A stretch of DNA of 64,000 nucleotides from Streptomyces taklimakanensis (GTDB taxonomy: Bacteria > Actinomycetota > Actinomycetes > Streptomycetales > Streptomycetaceae). Position numbers and translations under genes: made by a program. The stretch is taken from contig NZ_WIXO01000001.1 in assembly GCF_009709575.1 (NCBI RefSeq), forward strand, positions 3,598,001-3,662,000, written 5' to 3'. Of the stretch, positions 48,117 to 57,274 are shown piece by piece. Below the pieces are notes generated by a model. The model did no database searches, was not told the origin of the DNA, and worked only from the letters and a program-made list of their open reading frames with translations. How positions within the stretch are numbered: position 1 is the first letter of the stretch; each line of letters opens with the position of its first letter.

Positions 48117-49709
48117 GTGGCACCAGAGCCCACCGAGCCCACCGCCGCCCCGGACACCGTCCTCGTCGTCGACTTCGGCGCGCAGTACGCCCAGCTCATC
48201 GCCCGTCGCGTCCGTGAGGCCCGGATCTACAGCGAGATCGTGCCGTCCACCATGCCGGTGGAGGAGATGCTCGCCAAGGACCCGAAGGCGATCATCCTCT
48301 CCGGCGGGCCCGCGTCCGTCTACGCCGAGGACGCGCCCGGCATCGACCGGGCGCTGTTCGAGGCCGGTGTCCCCGTCTTCGGCATGTGCTACGGCTTCCA
48401 GCTCATGGCCCAGGCGCTGGGCGGCACGGTGGACAACACCGGGCGCCGCGAGTACGGCGGCACCCCGCTGACCGTCACCAAGCCCGGTTCCACCCTCTTC
48501 GAGGGCACTCCCGTCGAGCAGTCGGTGTGGATGTCGCACGGCGACGCCTGCTCGGCCGCTCCCGAGGGCTTCGCCGTCACCGCCGCCACCGACGGTGTCC
48601 CGGTCGCGGCCTTCGAGAACGACGAGCGCAGGCTCTACGGCGTGCAGTACCACCCCGAGGTGATGCACTCCACCCACGGCCAGCAGGTCCTGGAGCACTT
48701 CCTCTACCGGGGCGCCGGGCTGCGGCCGACCTGGACGGCCGCGAACGTCGTCGAGGAGCAGGTCGCCGCCATCCGCGCGCAGATCGGCACCAAGCGTGCC
48801 ATCTGCGGGCTGTCCGGCGGCGTGGACTCCGCGGTGGCCGCCGCCCTCGTCCAGAAGGCCATCGGTTCCCGGCTGACCTGCGTCTACGTGGACCACGGCC
48901 TGATGCGCAAGGGCGAGTCCGAGCAGGTCGAGAAGGACTTCGTGGCCGCCACCGGCGTCCAGCTCAAGGTCGTGGACGCCGAGAAGCGCTTCCTGGACGC
49001 GCTGGCGGGCGTCTCCGACCCGGAGCAGAAGCGCAAGATCATCGGCCGGGAGTTCATCCGCGTCTTCGAGCAGGCCGCGAGCGAGATCGTCGCCGAGGCC
49101 GGCTCCGGCGACGACGCCGTGGAGTTCCTGGTGCAGGGGACCCTCTACCCGGACGTGGTGGAGTCCGGCGGCGGCACCGGCACCGCCAACATCAAGTCCC
49201 ACCACAACGTCGGCGGCCTCCCCGAGGACCTGACGTTCGAGCTGGTGGAGCCGCTGCGGAAGCTGTTCAAGGACGAGGTCCGCATGGTCGGCCAGGAGCT
49301 GGGCCTGCCGGACGAGATCGTCCACCGCCAGCCCTTCCCCGGCCCCGGCCTGGGCATCCGCATCGTCGGCGAGGTCACCAGGGAGCGCCTGGACCTGCTG
49401 CGCGAGGCCGACGCCATCGCCCGTGAGGAGCTGACCGCCGCCGGCCTGGACCGCGACATCTGGCAGTGCCCGGTGGTGCTGCTCGCCGACGTCCGCTCCG
49501 TCGGCGTCCAGGGCGACGGCCGCACCTACGGCCACCCGGTCGTGCTGCGCCCGGTCTCCTCGGAGGACGCGATGACCGCCGACTGGACGCGCCTGCCGTA
49601 CGAGACGCTGGCCCGCATCTCGACCCGCATCACCAACGAGGTCGCCGACGTCAACCGCGTGGTGCTGGACGTCACCAGCAAGCCGCCGGGGACCATCGAG
49701 TGGGAGTGA
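48117..49709 (+). CDS. guaA: GMP synthase (glutamine-hydrolysing)
   Basis: GMP synthase aminates XMP to GMP using glutamine and ATP. The 530-residue protein has an N-terminal class I glutamine amidotransferase with Cys in [16 protein letters not shown] and His/Glu in [10 protein letters not shown]. The ATP pyrophosphatase P-loop LSGGVDSAV follows, then [10 protein letters not shown], and the C-terminal dimerisation domain ends [12 protein letters not shown], as in all GuaA proteins. The GTG at 48117 gives the start APEPTEPT before [12 protein letters not shown]. It completes the guanine pathway with guaB upstream. A strong terminator follows. Confidence 0.98.
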   Translation: MAPEPTEPTAAPDTVLVVDFGAQYAQLIARRVREARIYSEIVPSTMPVEEMLAKDPKAIILSGGPASVYAEDAPGIDRALFEAGVPVFGMCYGFQLMAQALGGTVDNTGRREYGGTPLTVTKPGSTLFEGTPVEQSVWMSHGDACSAAPEGFAVTAATDGVPVAAFENDERRLYGVQYHPEVMHSTHGQQVLEHFLYRGAGLRPTWTAANVVEEQVAAIRAQIGTKRAICGLSGGVDSAVAAALVQKAIGSRLTCVYVDHGLMRKGESEQVEKDFVAATGVQLKVVDAEKRFLDALAGVSDPEQKRKIIGREFIRVFEQAASEIVAEAGSGDDAVEFLVQGTLYPDVVESGGGTGTANIKSHHNVGGLPEDLTFELVEPLRKLFKDEVRMVGQELGLPDEIVHRQPFPGPGLGIRIVGEVTRERLDLLREADAIAREELTAAGLDRDIWQCPVVLLADVRSVGVQGDGRTYGHPVVLRPVSSEDAMTADWTRLPYETLARISTRITNEVADVNRVVLDVTSKPPGTIEWE

Positions 49710-49736
49710 CGCCTCCCGCGCCCTCCTGAACGCCGG

Positions 49737-49778
49737 CGCCCGCGCCGCCGCTCACCCTTTCGAGCGGCGGCGCGGGCG
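49737..49778 (+). terminator. Terminator of guaA
   Basis: A perfect 17-bp stem (CGCCCGCGCCGCCGCTC and its complement) with an 8-base loop, followed by TTT, begins 28 bases after the guaA stop. Confidence 0.9.
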
Positions 49779-49828
49779 TTTCCGGCTGGATCCGCTGGGG
49801 CGAGGCCGAGAATCCCGCCCATGGGAGG

Positions 49829-49942
49829 GACCGCGACACCAAGCCCCACAAGTACGCCCGCGCCGGCATCCACCACGACCGGCCGAGGCTCGCCGTCCCC
49901 TTCGACATCGACATCGACCTCACCGCGATCGACCGGCTGTAG
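49829..49942 (+). pseudogene. Uma2 family nuclease fragment
   Basis: The frame reads DRDTKPHKYARAGIHHDRPRL, then AVPFDIDIDLTAIDRL and a stop. It matches the C-terminal part of the intact Uma2 gene at 51708-52316 (RDRERKPQLYARAGI and GIDIDLTAIDR), but about 35 residues between the two blocks are deleted and the N-terminal part is gone. This is a decayed copy 1.8 kb from the intact gene. Confidence 0.8.
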
Positions 49943-49951
49943 GCCGGCCGG

Positions 49952-50401
49952 TCACCGGATCCTGGTCATCACCGAGTCGTAGCCCCCGCCGCCGGGGTAG
50001 ACCCAGGCGCCGGTCAGGGAGTCGCCGTCCGCCTCGAAGGTGCCCCGGAAGTACGCGGGGGAGCCCTTCTCGCCGGCCCAGATGGTCAGGGTGTCGCCGT
50101 CGGGTTCGTAGACGTAGTCGAAGGTGTTGCCCTGGCTGTCGTAGAAGCGGGAGCGGATGTCCTCGCTCGGCCGCTCGGCGCCGAAGGGCCGCTCCCGGCC
50201 GATCACCTCCAGCCCGGTGACACGCTGCCCGTACTGCTCCAGTTCGACGTCCTGGATCAGGAAGAAGCCGCCCTCCATCCATCGGTAGGTGACGGTGCCC
50301 TCCGCGCCCCCGGTCACCTTCCAGGTGCCGGTCAGCCGGTCCAGCGCCCGGAGCCGCTCGTCCGGCCGCGCGGCCTGCGTGGTGTCCGTGTTCTCGACCA
50401 T
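49952..50401 (-). CDS. DUF1579-like small protein next to a sigma factor
   Basis: A 149-residue soluble protein that looks like a beta-barrel of the DUF1579/lipocalin-like type: RLRALDRLTGTWKVTGGAEG, TYRWMEGGFFLIQDVEL, RSRFYDSQGNTFDYVYEPDG and YFRGTFEADGDSLTGAW. There is no catalytic motif and no signal peptide. It lies 111 bases downstream of an ECF sigma factor gene on the same strand and is likely a target or accessory of it. It is the kind of protein often paired with sigma factors carrying a SnoaL domain. Confidence 0.7.
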   Translation of the reverse strand: MVENTDTTQAARPDERLRALDRLTGTWKVTGGAEGTVTYRWMEGGFFLIQDVELEQYGQRVTGLEVIGRERPFGAERPSEDIRSRFYDSQGNTFDYVYEPDGDTLTIWAGEKGSPAYFRGTFEADGDSLTGAWVYPGGGGYDSVMTRIR

Positions 50402-50512
50402 GACGGGTTCCCTTCCGGAGGTTCGTCGCGCCGCCGTGTGCGCGGTGTTGCGGTGTCGCTCGTGTGACGGGCGGCTCCGGGGAAAGGAATCGACCGGCCA
50501 AAGTGATCCGGG

Positions 50513-51556
50513 TCACATGTCGATGTCCGCGGGGGACAGGGAGAGCGGGAGGCCGGCGGCGGGCAGCACCTCCGGGCCGAAGGTGGTGATCTCGGTGATC
50601 AGACCGTCCTCGACGCACAGAACGTCGATGTTGACCGCCGAGTACGTCTCCTCGCCGGGGCGGCGGATGTAGCTCGCCATCGCCGGCTGTCGGTTCACCG
50701 CCAGCGGGACGCAGTGCCACGCGCCCCACCGCTCCTCGCCCGCCAGGACCGGGCGCCACATGTCGAGGATCGCCTCCCGGCCGTCGTACACCAGGTGCGC
50801 CGGCGGCATCGTCTGCCGGGCGTCCTCGCGCAGCAGCGCGGTCAGCTCCGACAGGTCGGCCCGGCGGGAGGCGTCGACGTACCGTCGCAGCAGGGCCCGT
50901 TCGGCGTCGCCGATGCCGGTGGCGGACCGCCACTCCGCGCGCCGCTCGGGCAGCTTCTCCCGCAGCGTCGCACGGGCCCGCTGGAGCGCGCTCTTGACCG
51001 AGGCGACGCTCGTCTCCAGGGCCTCGGACGTCTCCTGGGCGGACCAACCGACCACGTCCCGCAGCACCACCACCGCCCGCTGTCGGGGCGGCAGGTGCTG
51101 GATCACGGCCAGGAACGCCAGCTCGACGGTCTCCCGGGCGATCGCCGCCGCCTCCGGCTCGCCGGCGGCCGGCGCCGCCCGGTCCAGCAGCCCGTCCGGG
51201 TAGGGCTGGAGCCAGGGGACCTCCGCCAGGCCGGAGGTCGCCGCGTCGCCGGAGGCGTTCACGGCCACGGCGATCTCCCGCCGGCGGGCCGGGCCGTCCA
51301 GGGCGTCCAGACAGGCGTTGGTGGCGATCCGGTACAGCCAGGCGCGGAACGACGACCGTCCCTCGAAACCGGCCCGGCCGCGCCAGGCCCGCAGCAGGGT
51401 CTCCTGCACCAGGTCCTCGGCGTCGGTGAACGATCCCAGCATCCGGTAGCAGTGCACCCGCAGCTCGTGCCGGTGCCTCGCGGCGAGCTCCGCGAACAGG
51501 TCCTCGTCGCCGGCCCGGACCGCCTCGGCCACGCGCTCCTCGACCGAACCGTCCAT
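50513..51556 (-). CDS. ECF sigma factor with SnoaL-like C-terminal domain
   Basis: A 347-residue sigma-70 factor. Region 2 is LAARHRHELRVHCYRMLGSF with DAEDLVQETLLRAWRG. Region 4 is HLPPRQRAVVVLRDVVGWSAQETSEALETSVASVKSALQRA, and the C-terminal ~120 residues (ALLRRYVDASRRADLSELT to ITEITTFGPEVLP) form a SnoaL/NTF2-like domain that in such factors modulates activity in place of an anti-sigma protein. The ATG at 51556 has GGGGGAG 6 bases upstream. The DUF1579-like gene follows on the same strand. Confidence 0.9.
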   Translation of the reverse strand: MDGSVEERVAEAVRAGDEDLFAELAARHRHELRVHCYRMLGSFTDAEDLVQETLLRAWRGRAGFEGRSSFRAWLYRIATNACLDALDGPARRREIAVAVNASGDAATSGLAEVPWLQPYPDGLLDRAAPAAGEPEAAAIARETVELAFLAVIQHLPPRQRAVVVLRDVVGWSAQETSEALETSVASVKSALQRARATLREKLPERRAEWRSATGIGDAERALLRRYVDASRRADLSELTALLREDARQTMPPAHLVYDGREAILDMWRPVLAGEERWGAWHCVPLAVNRQPAMASYIRRPGEETYSAVNIDVLCVEDGLITEITTFGPEVLPAAGLPLSLSPADIDM

Positions 51557-51707
51557 TCCGTCTCCCCCTCGGACAACCGCGCACCGGCACATCGGGCACG
51601 ACGGTAGCGCGCCCCCGAGTCAATTCCCCTGGGGTCGTTCACCCGTACGGGCGGAGGAACGGACATTTCCGGTGAGCCGTCGGACGGAACGTGATCACGA
51701 TGGCGCC

Positions 51708-52316
51708 ATGGAGGAAACGGAGAGCGCGAACGGCATCGACGACGAGCCGTTCCCCGAGTGGCTGCGGCCCCCGCACCGCGGCTTCACGATCGACGACCTC
51801 TGCCACCTGACCGAACTCCCCTCCCACACCGAGCTCATCGACGGCGGCCTGGTCTTCCGGGCCCGGCAGAGCGTCCACCACGCCCTGGCCACCTCGCTCC
51901 TGGCGGACGGCCTGAAGCGCTCCTGCCCACCGCACCTGCGGGTGCGGCGGGAGACGCTCGTGGCCCTGGGACCGGGGCAGGCACCCGAACCGGACGTGCT
52001 GGTGATCCGCGCGGAGGCCGTCCGGGGGCTGGACACGGACCGCTACGCGGCACGGGACGCCGTCCTGGTGGTCGAGACGGTCGCCCCCGACTCCGCCATC
52101 CGCGACCGCGAGCGCAAGCCGCAGCTCTACGCGCGGGCGGGCATCCCGCACTTCTGGCTGGTCGAGGAGGGCGTGCGCCACCGCCCGGTCGTCCACGTCC
52201 ACCTCCTCGACCCGACCACGGGGAGGTACGCCCTCACCGGCGTCCACGAGGACCGGTTGACGCTCACGGTCCCGTACGGCATCGACATCGACCTCACCGC
52301 GATCGACCGGATGTGA
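51708..52316 (+). CDS. Uma2 family endonuclease-like protein
   Basis: A 202-residue protein of the Uma2 (DUF820) PD-(D/E)xK superfamily, widespread in Streptomyces but of unknown role. The nuclease signature is present: Asp in EPDVLVI, Glu in LVVETVAPDSA and Lys in RERKPQLYARAGIPHFWLVE. The chosen ATG at 51708 begins MEETESANGIDDEPFPEWLR; a GTG at 51672 is an alternative with a distant GGAGGA. A decayed copy lies at 49829-49942. The stop overlaps a GTG that opens an SRPBCC remnant. Confidence 0.85.
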   Translation: MEETESANGIDDEPFPEWLRPPHRGFTIDDLCHLTELPSHTELIDGGLVFRARQSVHHALATSLLADGLKRSCPPHLRVRRETLVALGPGQAPEPDVLVIRAEAVRGLDTDRYAARDAVLVVETVAPDSAIRDRERKPQLYARAGIPHFWLVEEGVRHRPVVHVHLLDPTTGRYALTGVHEDRLTLTVPYGIDIDLTAIDRM

Positions 52317-52552
52317 CGCCGCCGGTACGCGGGCCGTCCGGGCCGCGGCTGGTCCTCGGCATGGACGTGCCCGGCCATCCCGAGCAGACGGTCACGGCCC
52401 TGGAGCCGGACGAGCCGGACGAGCCGGACGGCACCGGGCGGACCCGGCTCACGCTCGGCCGGAACTGCGGCAGCGCCGAGGAGCGCGCCATGGCCGAGCA
52501 GGGCGGCACGATGCCCCCGGAGTCCCTCGCCGGACACCTCTCCGGGCGCTGA
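52313..52552 (+). pseudogene. SRPBCC/AHSA1 domain remnant
   Basis: The frame after the Uma2 stop reads RLVLGMDVPGHPEQTVTALE, later TRLTLGRNCGSAEERAMAEQ and SLAGHLSG. This looks like the last ~75 residues of an SRPBCC (AHSA1) domain, in which RLVFTW...GHPEQTVTV and SEEERAMAEQGW are typical. The N-terminal two thirds are missing, so it is probably a fragment, although a GTG (52313) could start a 79-residue product coupled to Uma2. Confidence 0.6.
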
Positions 52553-52580
52553 CGCCGGAACCGCGCGCGGGCGCGCGCCG

Positions 52581-53255
52581 TCACACCAGGCGGCGGGCCG
52601 TCGCCCAGCGGGTGAGCTCGTGGCGGTTGGAGAGCTGGAGCTTGCGCAGCACCGCCGAGACATGGCTCTCGACCGTCTTCACCGAGATGAACAGCTGCTT
52701 GGCGATCTCCTTGTACGCGTAGCCGCGCGCGATCAGGCGCAGCACCTCGCGCTCGCGCTGGGTGAGACGGTCCAGGTCCTCGTCGACCGGCGGGGCGTCG
52801 GTGGAGGCGAAGGCGTCCAGCACGAAACCCGCCAGGCGCGGGGAGAACACCGCGTCGCCCTCGGCGACCTGGAAGACGGCCTTGACCAGGTCGGAGCCGG
52901 TGATCGTCTTGGTGACGTAGCCGCGGGCGCCGCCTCGGATCACGCCGATGACGTCCTCGGCCGCGTCCGAGACGGACAGGGCCAGGAAGCGCACCGGGTG
53001 TTCGGGGTCGGCCATCAGCGTCGTGCTGCGCCGCAGCACCTCCACCCCGCCGCCGCCCGGCAGGTGGACGTCGAGCAGGACGACGTCGGGGCGGGTCGCG
53101 GCGATGACGGAGACCGCCTGGTCCACGTCGGCGGCCTCGCCGACGACCTCGACGCCCGTCTCCTCCGGCCGGCCGATCTCGGCCCGGACGCCCGTGCGGA
53201 ACATCCGGTGGTCGTCGACCAGGACCACCCGGGCCCGGTGCTGCTCCTCGCTCAT
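52581..53255 (-). CDS. LuxR-family response regulator of the PspC-kinase system
   Basis: A 224-residue NarL-type regulator. The receiver domain has acidic VVLVDDHRMFRTGV, the phospho-Asp in VVLLDVHLPGGGG and the Lys in GYVTKTITGS. The C-terminal HTH is LTQREREVLRLIARGYAYKEIAKQLFISVKTVESHVSAVLRKL. Its ATG overlaps the stop of the histidine kinase gene (ATGA), so the two form one two-component operon. The likely target is the divergent PspC/LiaF-like gene and envelope genes. Confidence 0.94.
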   Translation of the reverse strand: MSEEQHRARVVLVDDHRMFRTGVRAEIGRPEETGVEVVGEAADVDQAVSVIAATRPDVVLLDVHLPGGGGVEVLRRSTTLMADPEHPVRFLALSVSDAAEDVIGVIRGGARGYVTKTITGSDLVKAVFQVAEGDAVFSPRLAGFVLDAFASTDAPPVDEDLDRLTQREREVLRLIARGYAYKEIAKQLFISVKTVESHVSAVLRKLQLSNRHELTRWATARRLV

Positions 53256-54514
53256 GCTTCCGCCCTCTCCATCTCCAGCTCCACCACCGTGCCCCCCTCG
53301 GGAGCCGAACGCAGTACGGCCGTCCCGCCGTTGCGCCGCATCCGTCCGATGATGGACTCGCGTACGCCCATCCGGTCCTCGGGCACCGCGTCCAGGTCGA
53401 AGCCGGGGCCGTGGTCGCGTACGGAGACGAACACCGTGCGCCCCTCGACCTCGGCGAAGACCTGCACCGGGCCGCCCTCGCCACCGTACTTGGCGGCGTT
53501 GACCATCGCCTCCCTGGCGGCCTGGAGCTGGGCGCCCAGCCGCTCGTCCTGCGGACAGTCGCCCACGCACACCACCTCCACCGGCACCCCGTGGGCGTCC
53601 TCCACCTCGGCGGCGAGCCGTCGCACGGCCTCGGCCAGGCTCTCCGACGCGTCCTCCTCGTTCTCGTCCTTGCCCGTGCCCGACGGCCGGTAGAGCCAGG
53701 CCCGCAGCTCGCGCTCCTGGGCGCGGGCGAGGCGGGCCACCTCACGGGGGTTGTCGGCGTTGCGCTGGATCAGGGTGAGGGTGTGCAGCACGGAGTCGTG
53801 GACGTGCGCGGCCACCTCGGCGCGCTCCTGCGCGCGGATGCGCATCAGCCGCTCCTCCGACAGGTCCTGCACCAGACGGACCAGGTACGGGCCCACCAGC
53901 AGCGCGATGCCCACCAGCAGGGCCAGTGACGCCTGGAGCACCATGCCCAGGTGCGGCCCCAGACCCCGGGTGACGGCGAACCCGGCGATGCCCAGGCAGA
54001 CCAGGAGGGCGCCCGCCGCGCTGCGCGCCAGGGGCAGCAGCCTCCTGCGCCGGCTGACCTCCATCCAGTGGGCGCGACGCGAGTTGTCGGCCTGCCGCCA
54101 CACGACGGCGACGCCGACACCGACCAGGAGCAGGGGCCACAGGTAGGTCCCCGCCGCGCCGTAGTGGACGTTGGTGCCGAGCACCACCACCGCCACGGCC
54201 AGCGCCAGCAGGGCCGGCAGTTGCCCCTTGTCCGGTCCGCGGACGACGCCCCGCCGGTCCTTCCCCGGCTGCGGCACGGCCTCGACCCCGCCCGTCCCCA
54301 GCGGCACGACGAACCAGAAGGCGGCGTACACCAGGGCGCCCATGCCGTTGGCCATGAACAGCACCAGGAAGGCGACGCGCACCCAGGCGACCGGCATCCC
54401 CAGGTGCCCGGCCAGCCCGCGCGCGACCCCGCCGAGCAGCCGTCCCTCGGCGCTGCGGTAGAGCTTGCGCAGGGGGAGGTGTTCGACGGCGGGCTGCTGG
54501 ACGGAAGTGGTCAC
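53252..54514 (-). CDS. PspC-domain sensor histidine kinase
   Basis: A 420-residue membrane kinase. The N-terminal ~65 residues are a PspC domain (LYRSAEGRLLGGVARGLAGHLG... VYAAFWFVVPL). Further membrane segments follow (LLALAVAVVVLGTNV, TYLWPLLLVGVGVAVVW, AAGALLVCLGIAGFAV, LLVGIALLVGPYLV). The HisKA_3 phospho-acceptor is His in VAAHVHDSVLHTLTL, the N-box is REAMVNAAKYGGEG and the G1 motif is RDHGPGFDLD. The PspC fusion suggests sensing of envelope stress. GTG 54514 has a poor ribosome site. The regulator gene overlaps by 4 bases. Confidence 0.92.
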   Translation of the reverse strand: MTTSVQQPAVEHLPLRKLYRSAEGRLLGGVARGLAGHLGMPVAWVRVAFLVLFMANGMGALVYAAFWFVVPLGTGGVEAVPQPGKDRRGVVRGPDKGQLPALLALAVAVVVLGTNVHYGAAGTYLWPLLLVGVGVAVVWRQADNSRRAHWMEVSRRRRLLPLARSAAGALLVCLGIAGFAVTRGLGPHLGMVLQASLALLVGIALLVGPYLVRLVQDLSEERLMRIRAQERAEVAAHVHDSVLHTLTLIQRNADNPREVARLARAQERELRAWLYRPSGTGKDENEEDASESLAEAVRRLAAEVEDAHGVPVEVVCVGDCPQDERLGAQLQAAREAMVNAAKYGGEGGPVQVFAEVEGRTVFVSVRDHGPGFDLDAVPEDRMGVRESIIGRMRRNGGTAVLRSAPEGGTVVELEMERAEA

Positions 54515-54636
54515 GCCACGATCGTCACACGGACCCGGCCGGTCGGACATCAGGGTCGGACCCGGAGCCGTCCCCGAGACATCCGGGACGCCTCCGGGTC
54601 CGCCCCTGATGCCCGGCGGCGGGCGGGCACGCCACC

Positions 54637-56196
54637 ATGGAGCCCATGAGAGACGCCCAGCCGCACGACCCGCACGACGACCGGCCGCCCGGCGGTGGAT
54701 CCGCGGCCACGCCGTCCGGGTCCGCGGGGGGGACGGCTCCCGGGGGGTCCGGGGGGTCCGGGGAGCCACCGGGGACGCCGGACGGGAGCGGGCGGGAACC
54801 GGAGGCGAGGCCGCGGCTCGTGCGCAGCCGGCACCACAAGGTCGTCTCCGGGGTCTGCGGCGGCCTGGGCCGTCACTACGACTTGGACCCGGTGGTCTTC
54901 CGGGTGCCGCTGGCCGTGCTGTCCGCCGTCGGCGGCCTCGGGCTGCTCTTCTACGGCTTCGCCTGGCTGTTCGTTCCGCTGGAGGGTGAGGACGAGAACG
55001 AGGGGCGGCGGCTGCTGTCGGGACGGGTCGAGGGCAGCGCGCTGAGCGCGGTGCTCTGCGCCCTCGTCGGCTCCGGACTGTTCCTCGCCTCCATGGGGAA
55101 CGACAGCGGGCGCGTCCAGTTGTTCTCCGTGCTGCTCGTCGGCGCCGTGGCCGGGGCCGCCCACTGGTCGCAGCAGCGGCGCAGGGCCGTGGCCACCGAG
55201 GCCGAGGGCCGGCCGACGGATCCGGTGGCGGCCCACGCCGCCGCGGAGGCCCCTCCCGAGGCCAAGGCACCGCCCGCCCCGGCCGGGCCGTCGTGGTGGC
55301 GGGAGCCGCTGACCAAGGAAGGGCGACCGGGACGGCCGCACGACACCGGCTACCTGTGGGGCCCGGAGGACGAGCCGACCGCCGCCGATCCGTACGCGGC
55401 GCCGGCGTCCTCCCCGTGGGGCCCGTGGGACCCGGACGGCGACGGGGGGAACGGCGGGGGGAAGAGCGGACGGGGGAGCGGTGGCACGGCGGTCGGGGGC
55501 GCCTCCGGGAACGCGGCCGGGAACGTGCCGCGCGGGCGGCGGTCCCTGGGGGGCCTGGTCCTCCTGCTCGCGGCGGTGGCGGCGGTGGCCGGCACGGCAG
55601 CGGCCTGGTCCTCGCAGTCACTGGGCACCGCGCTGTCGGTGGGGCTGGGGTGCGCGCTGGGCGTGTTCGGGCTGGGCACGGCCGTCAGCGCCTTCTACGG
55701 GAGGGTGGGCGGCGGCACGGTCGCCGCGATCGTGTGCACCGGTGCGCTGTTGGCCGGCGCCGTGGCGCTGCCGAAGGACATCTCCACCGAGTGGACCGAG
55801 GCGTACTGGCACCCGCCGTCGGCCGCCTCGGTCCGGGACCGGTACGAGCTGGGCACCGGCTCGGCCGTCCTCGACCTGTCCGAGGTGGAGATGGAGAAGG
55901 GGACCACCCTCCGCACCAGCGTGGAGGTGGGCGCCGGCGAGGCGCTGGTCCTGGTGCCCGAGGACATCGGGGTCCGGCTGGACGTCGAGGTGGACGCGGG
56001 CGGCTACCGGCTGTCGGAGCTGCCCGGTGCCGCCGGCGGCTGGAGCGAGGAGCGCGGCGGCGGGTTCGGCGTCACCGACCGGCGGACGCTGCCCCCGGCG
56101 GGCGGAGGCGAACCGGACGGGGTGTTGGAGCTGCGCCTGCGCGTCGGAGTGGGCGAGGCCGAGGTCGTGCAGCACGCGACGGGGGAGGGGCGATGA
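54637..56196 (+). CDS. PspC/LiaF-like membrane protein
   Basis: A 519-residue protein. After a Pro/Gly-rich N-terminus comes a PspC domain (LVRSRHHKVVSGVCGGLGRHYDLDPVVFRV) with membrane segments, then a long linker with Pro/Gly. A second group of membrane segments follows (GGLVLLLAAVAAVAGTAAAW, TALSVGLGCALGVFGLG). The C-terminal ~130 residues (AVLDLSEVEMEKGTTLRTSV, VPEDIGVRLDVEVDAGGYRL) resemble the LiaF-type C-terminal beta domain. It is divergent from the PspC kinase, with which it likely forms a regulatory loop. The start could also be the ATG at 54646. Confidence 0.87.
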   Translation: MEPMRDAQPHDPHDDRPPGGGSAATPSGSAGGTAPGGSGGSGEPPGTPDGSGREPEARPRLVRSRHHKVVSGVCGGLGRHYDLDPVVFRVPLAVLSAVGGLGLLFYGFAWLFVPLEGEDENEGRRLLSGRVEGSALSAVLCALVGSGLFLASMGNDSGRVQLFSVLLVGAVAGAAHWSQQRRRAVATEAEGRPTDPVAAHAAAEAPPEAKAPPAPAGPSWWREPLTKEGRPGRPHDTGYLWGPEDEPTAADPYAAPASSPWGPWDPDGDGGNGGGKSGRGSGGTAVGGASGNAAGNVPRGRRSLGGLVLLLAAVAAVAGTAAAWSSQSLGTALSVGLGCALGVFGLGTAVSAFYGRVGGGTVAAIVCTGALLAGAVALPKDISTEWTEAYWHPPSAASVRDRYELGTGSAVLDLSEVEMEKGTTLRTSVEVGAGEALVLVPEDIGVRLDVEVDAGGYRLSELPGAAGGWSEERGGGFGVTDRRTLPPAGGGEPDGVLELRLRVGVGEAEVVQHATGEGR

Positions 56197-56438
56197 GGCC
56201 GCACCGGTTCGAGCCCGCCCGGCTGCTGCTGGGCCTGTCGCTGTTGGGCGTCGCCGTGGCCCACGTCCTGACGGCGACGGGGCGGTGGGAGGTGCCGTTG
56301 CCCGTCCTGCTGTCGCTGGTCCCCGCGGCGCTGCTGTCGGCGGGCGCCGTCTCGGCCGCCACCCACGCCGTCCGCCGCCGCCGGGGCCGGAGGAGGGGCG
56401 AGCCCGCGGGCGACGGCGCGAGCGGCGCCGGGGGCTGA
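56193..56438 (+). CDS. Small two-helix membrane protein
   Basis: An 81-residue protein whose ATG overlaps the stop of the PspC/LiaF-like gene (ATGA). It has two hydrophobic segments (ARLLLGLSLLGVAVAHVL and PLPVLLSLVPAALLSAGAV) and a basic, low-complexity tail (RRRRGRRRGEP). It is an operon partner of the envelope-stress protein. Function unknown. Confidence 0.65.
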   Translation: MRPHRFEPARLLLGLSLLGVAVAHVLTATGRWEVPLPVLLSLVPAALLSAGAVSAATHAVRRRRGRRRGEPAGDGASGAGG

Positions 56439-56458
56439 GCCCGCGCGGACGGCGGGGC

Positions 56459-57274
56459 TCAACCGGCGGGGGGCCGGAAACCGCCCCGGACGGTGTGCTC
56501 GCCGTCCGCCGTCGTGGCGGTCGCGGCGTAGGTGTCGTTCCCGGTGTCGCGGGCGGCGGTCGCGCGGTCGTACTGGACGGCGAAGACGTGTTCCCCGGCG
56601 GGCACGGTCCGCCCCTCCTTCAGGGTCCAGCGGTAGACCAGCGCGTCGCCCTCCTCGCGCGTGGTGGCGGTGAAGTCGGCCTCGGGCAGCGTCCGCCAGT
56701 CGCCGGTGCTCCGCACGCCGTCGGTCCGGGCGATCCGCACCTCCACCACGAGCGAGGTGAGGGGCTCGCGGGTGCCGAGGGTGATGTTGCCCTGCGCCCA
56801 GTGGGGGTTGCTGTGCGGGTCGATCGAGCCCTCGGCCCACAGCGGACCGTCCTCGACGCGGTGCCCGCCGGGGCGCGGACCGGCGTTCGACGGGGAGGAC
56901 GGATCCGGGGAGGACGGATCCGGGGAGGACGGGGCGCGGGAGGGCGCCGGCGCGTCGGGGTCCGGCGGGGTGGGGAGCGGTGCGGTGGCCACCTCCCGGC
57001 TCCCCCCGCCGCCGTCCGTCGGGGAGGTGACGGCGAGGACGCCGGCGAGGAGCGCGGCGGTCGCGGCCAGGGCGCCGAGGGCGATCCGGGGCCAGGAGGC
57101 GCGGGACGTGCCGAGGAGTCGGGGGAGCCGGGCGCTTTGGGCGGGGGCGGCGTGCGGTACGGGACGCCCCCGTGTCCCGGCGGAGACGCCCTCCCACACC
57201 CGGGCGCGCAGCCGCGCCCGGTCCGGCCGGTAGGCGTCGGCCTCTTCCCGCAGCATCTCGTGCAGGGGGTCCAT
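56459..57274 (-). CDS. Membrane protein partner of SigE-family sigma factor
   Basis: A 271-residue protein. The cytosolic N-terminus starts MDPLHEMLREEADAYRPDRA, one membrane helix (IALGALAATAALLAGVLAV) follows, then a Pro/Ser-rich stalk containing three PSSPD-type units, and an extracellular domain (LWAEGSIDPHSNPHWAQGN... EHVFAVQYDRATAAR). Its ATG overlaps the stop of the upstream sigma gene (ATGA). The topology fits an anti-sigma factor, but no zinc-binding HxxxCxxC motif is present, so this role is inferred only from the gene order. Confidence 0.75.
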   Translation of the reverse strand: MDPLHEMLREEADAYRPDRARLRARVWEGVSAGTRGRPVPHAAPAQSARLPRLLGTSRASWPRIALGALAATAALLAGVLAVTSPTDGGGGSREVATAPLPTPPDPDAPAPSRAPSSPDPSSPDPSSPSNAGPRPGGHRVEDGPLWAEGSIDPHSNPHWAQGNITLGTREPLTSLVVEVRIARTDGVRSTGDWRTLPEADFTATTREEGDALVYRWTLKEGRTVPAGEHVFAVQYDRATAARDTGNDTYAATATTADGEHTVRGGFRPPAG

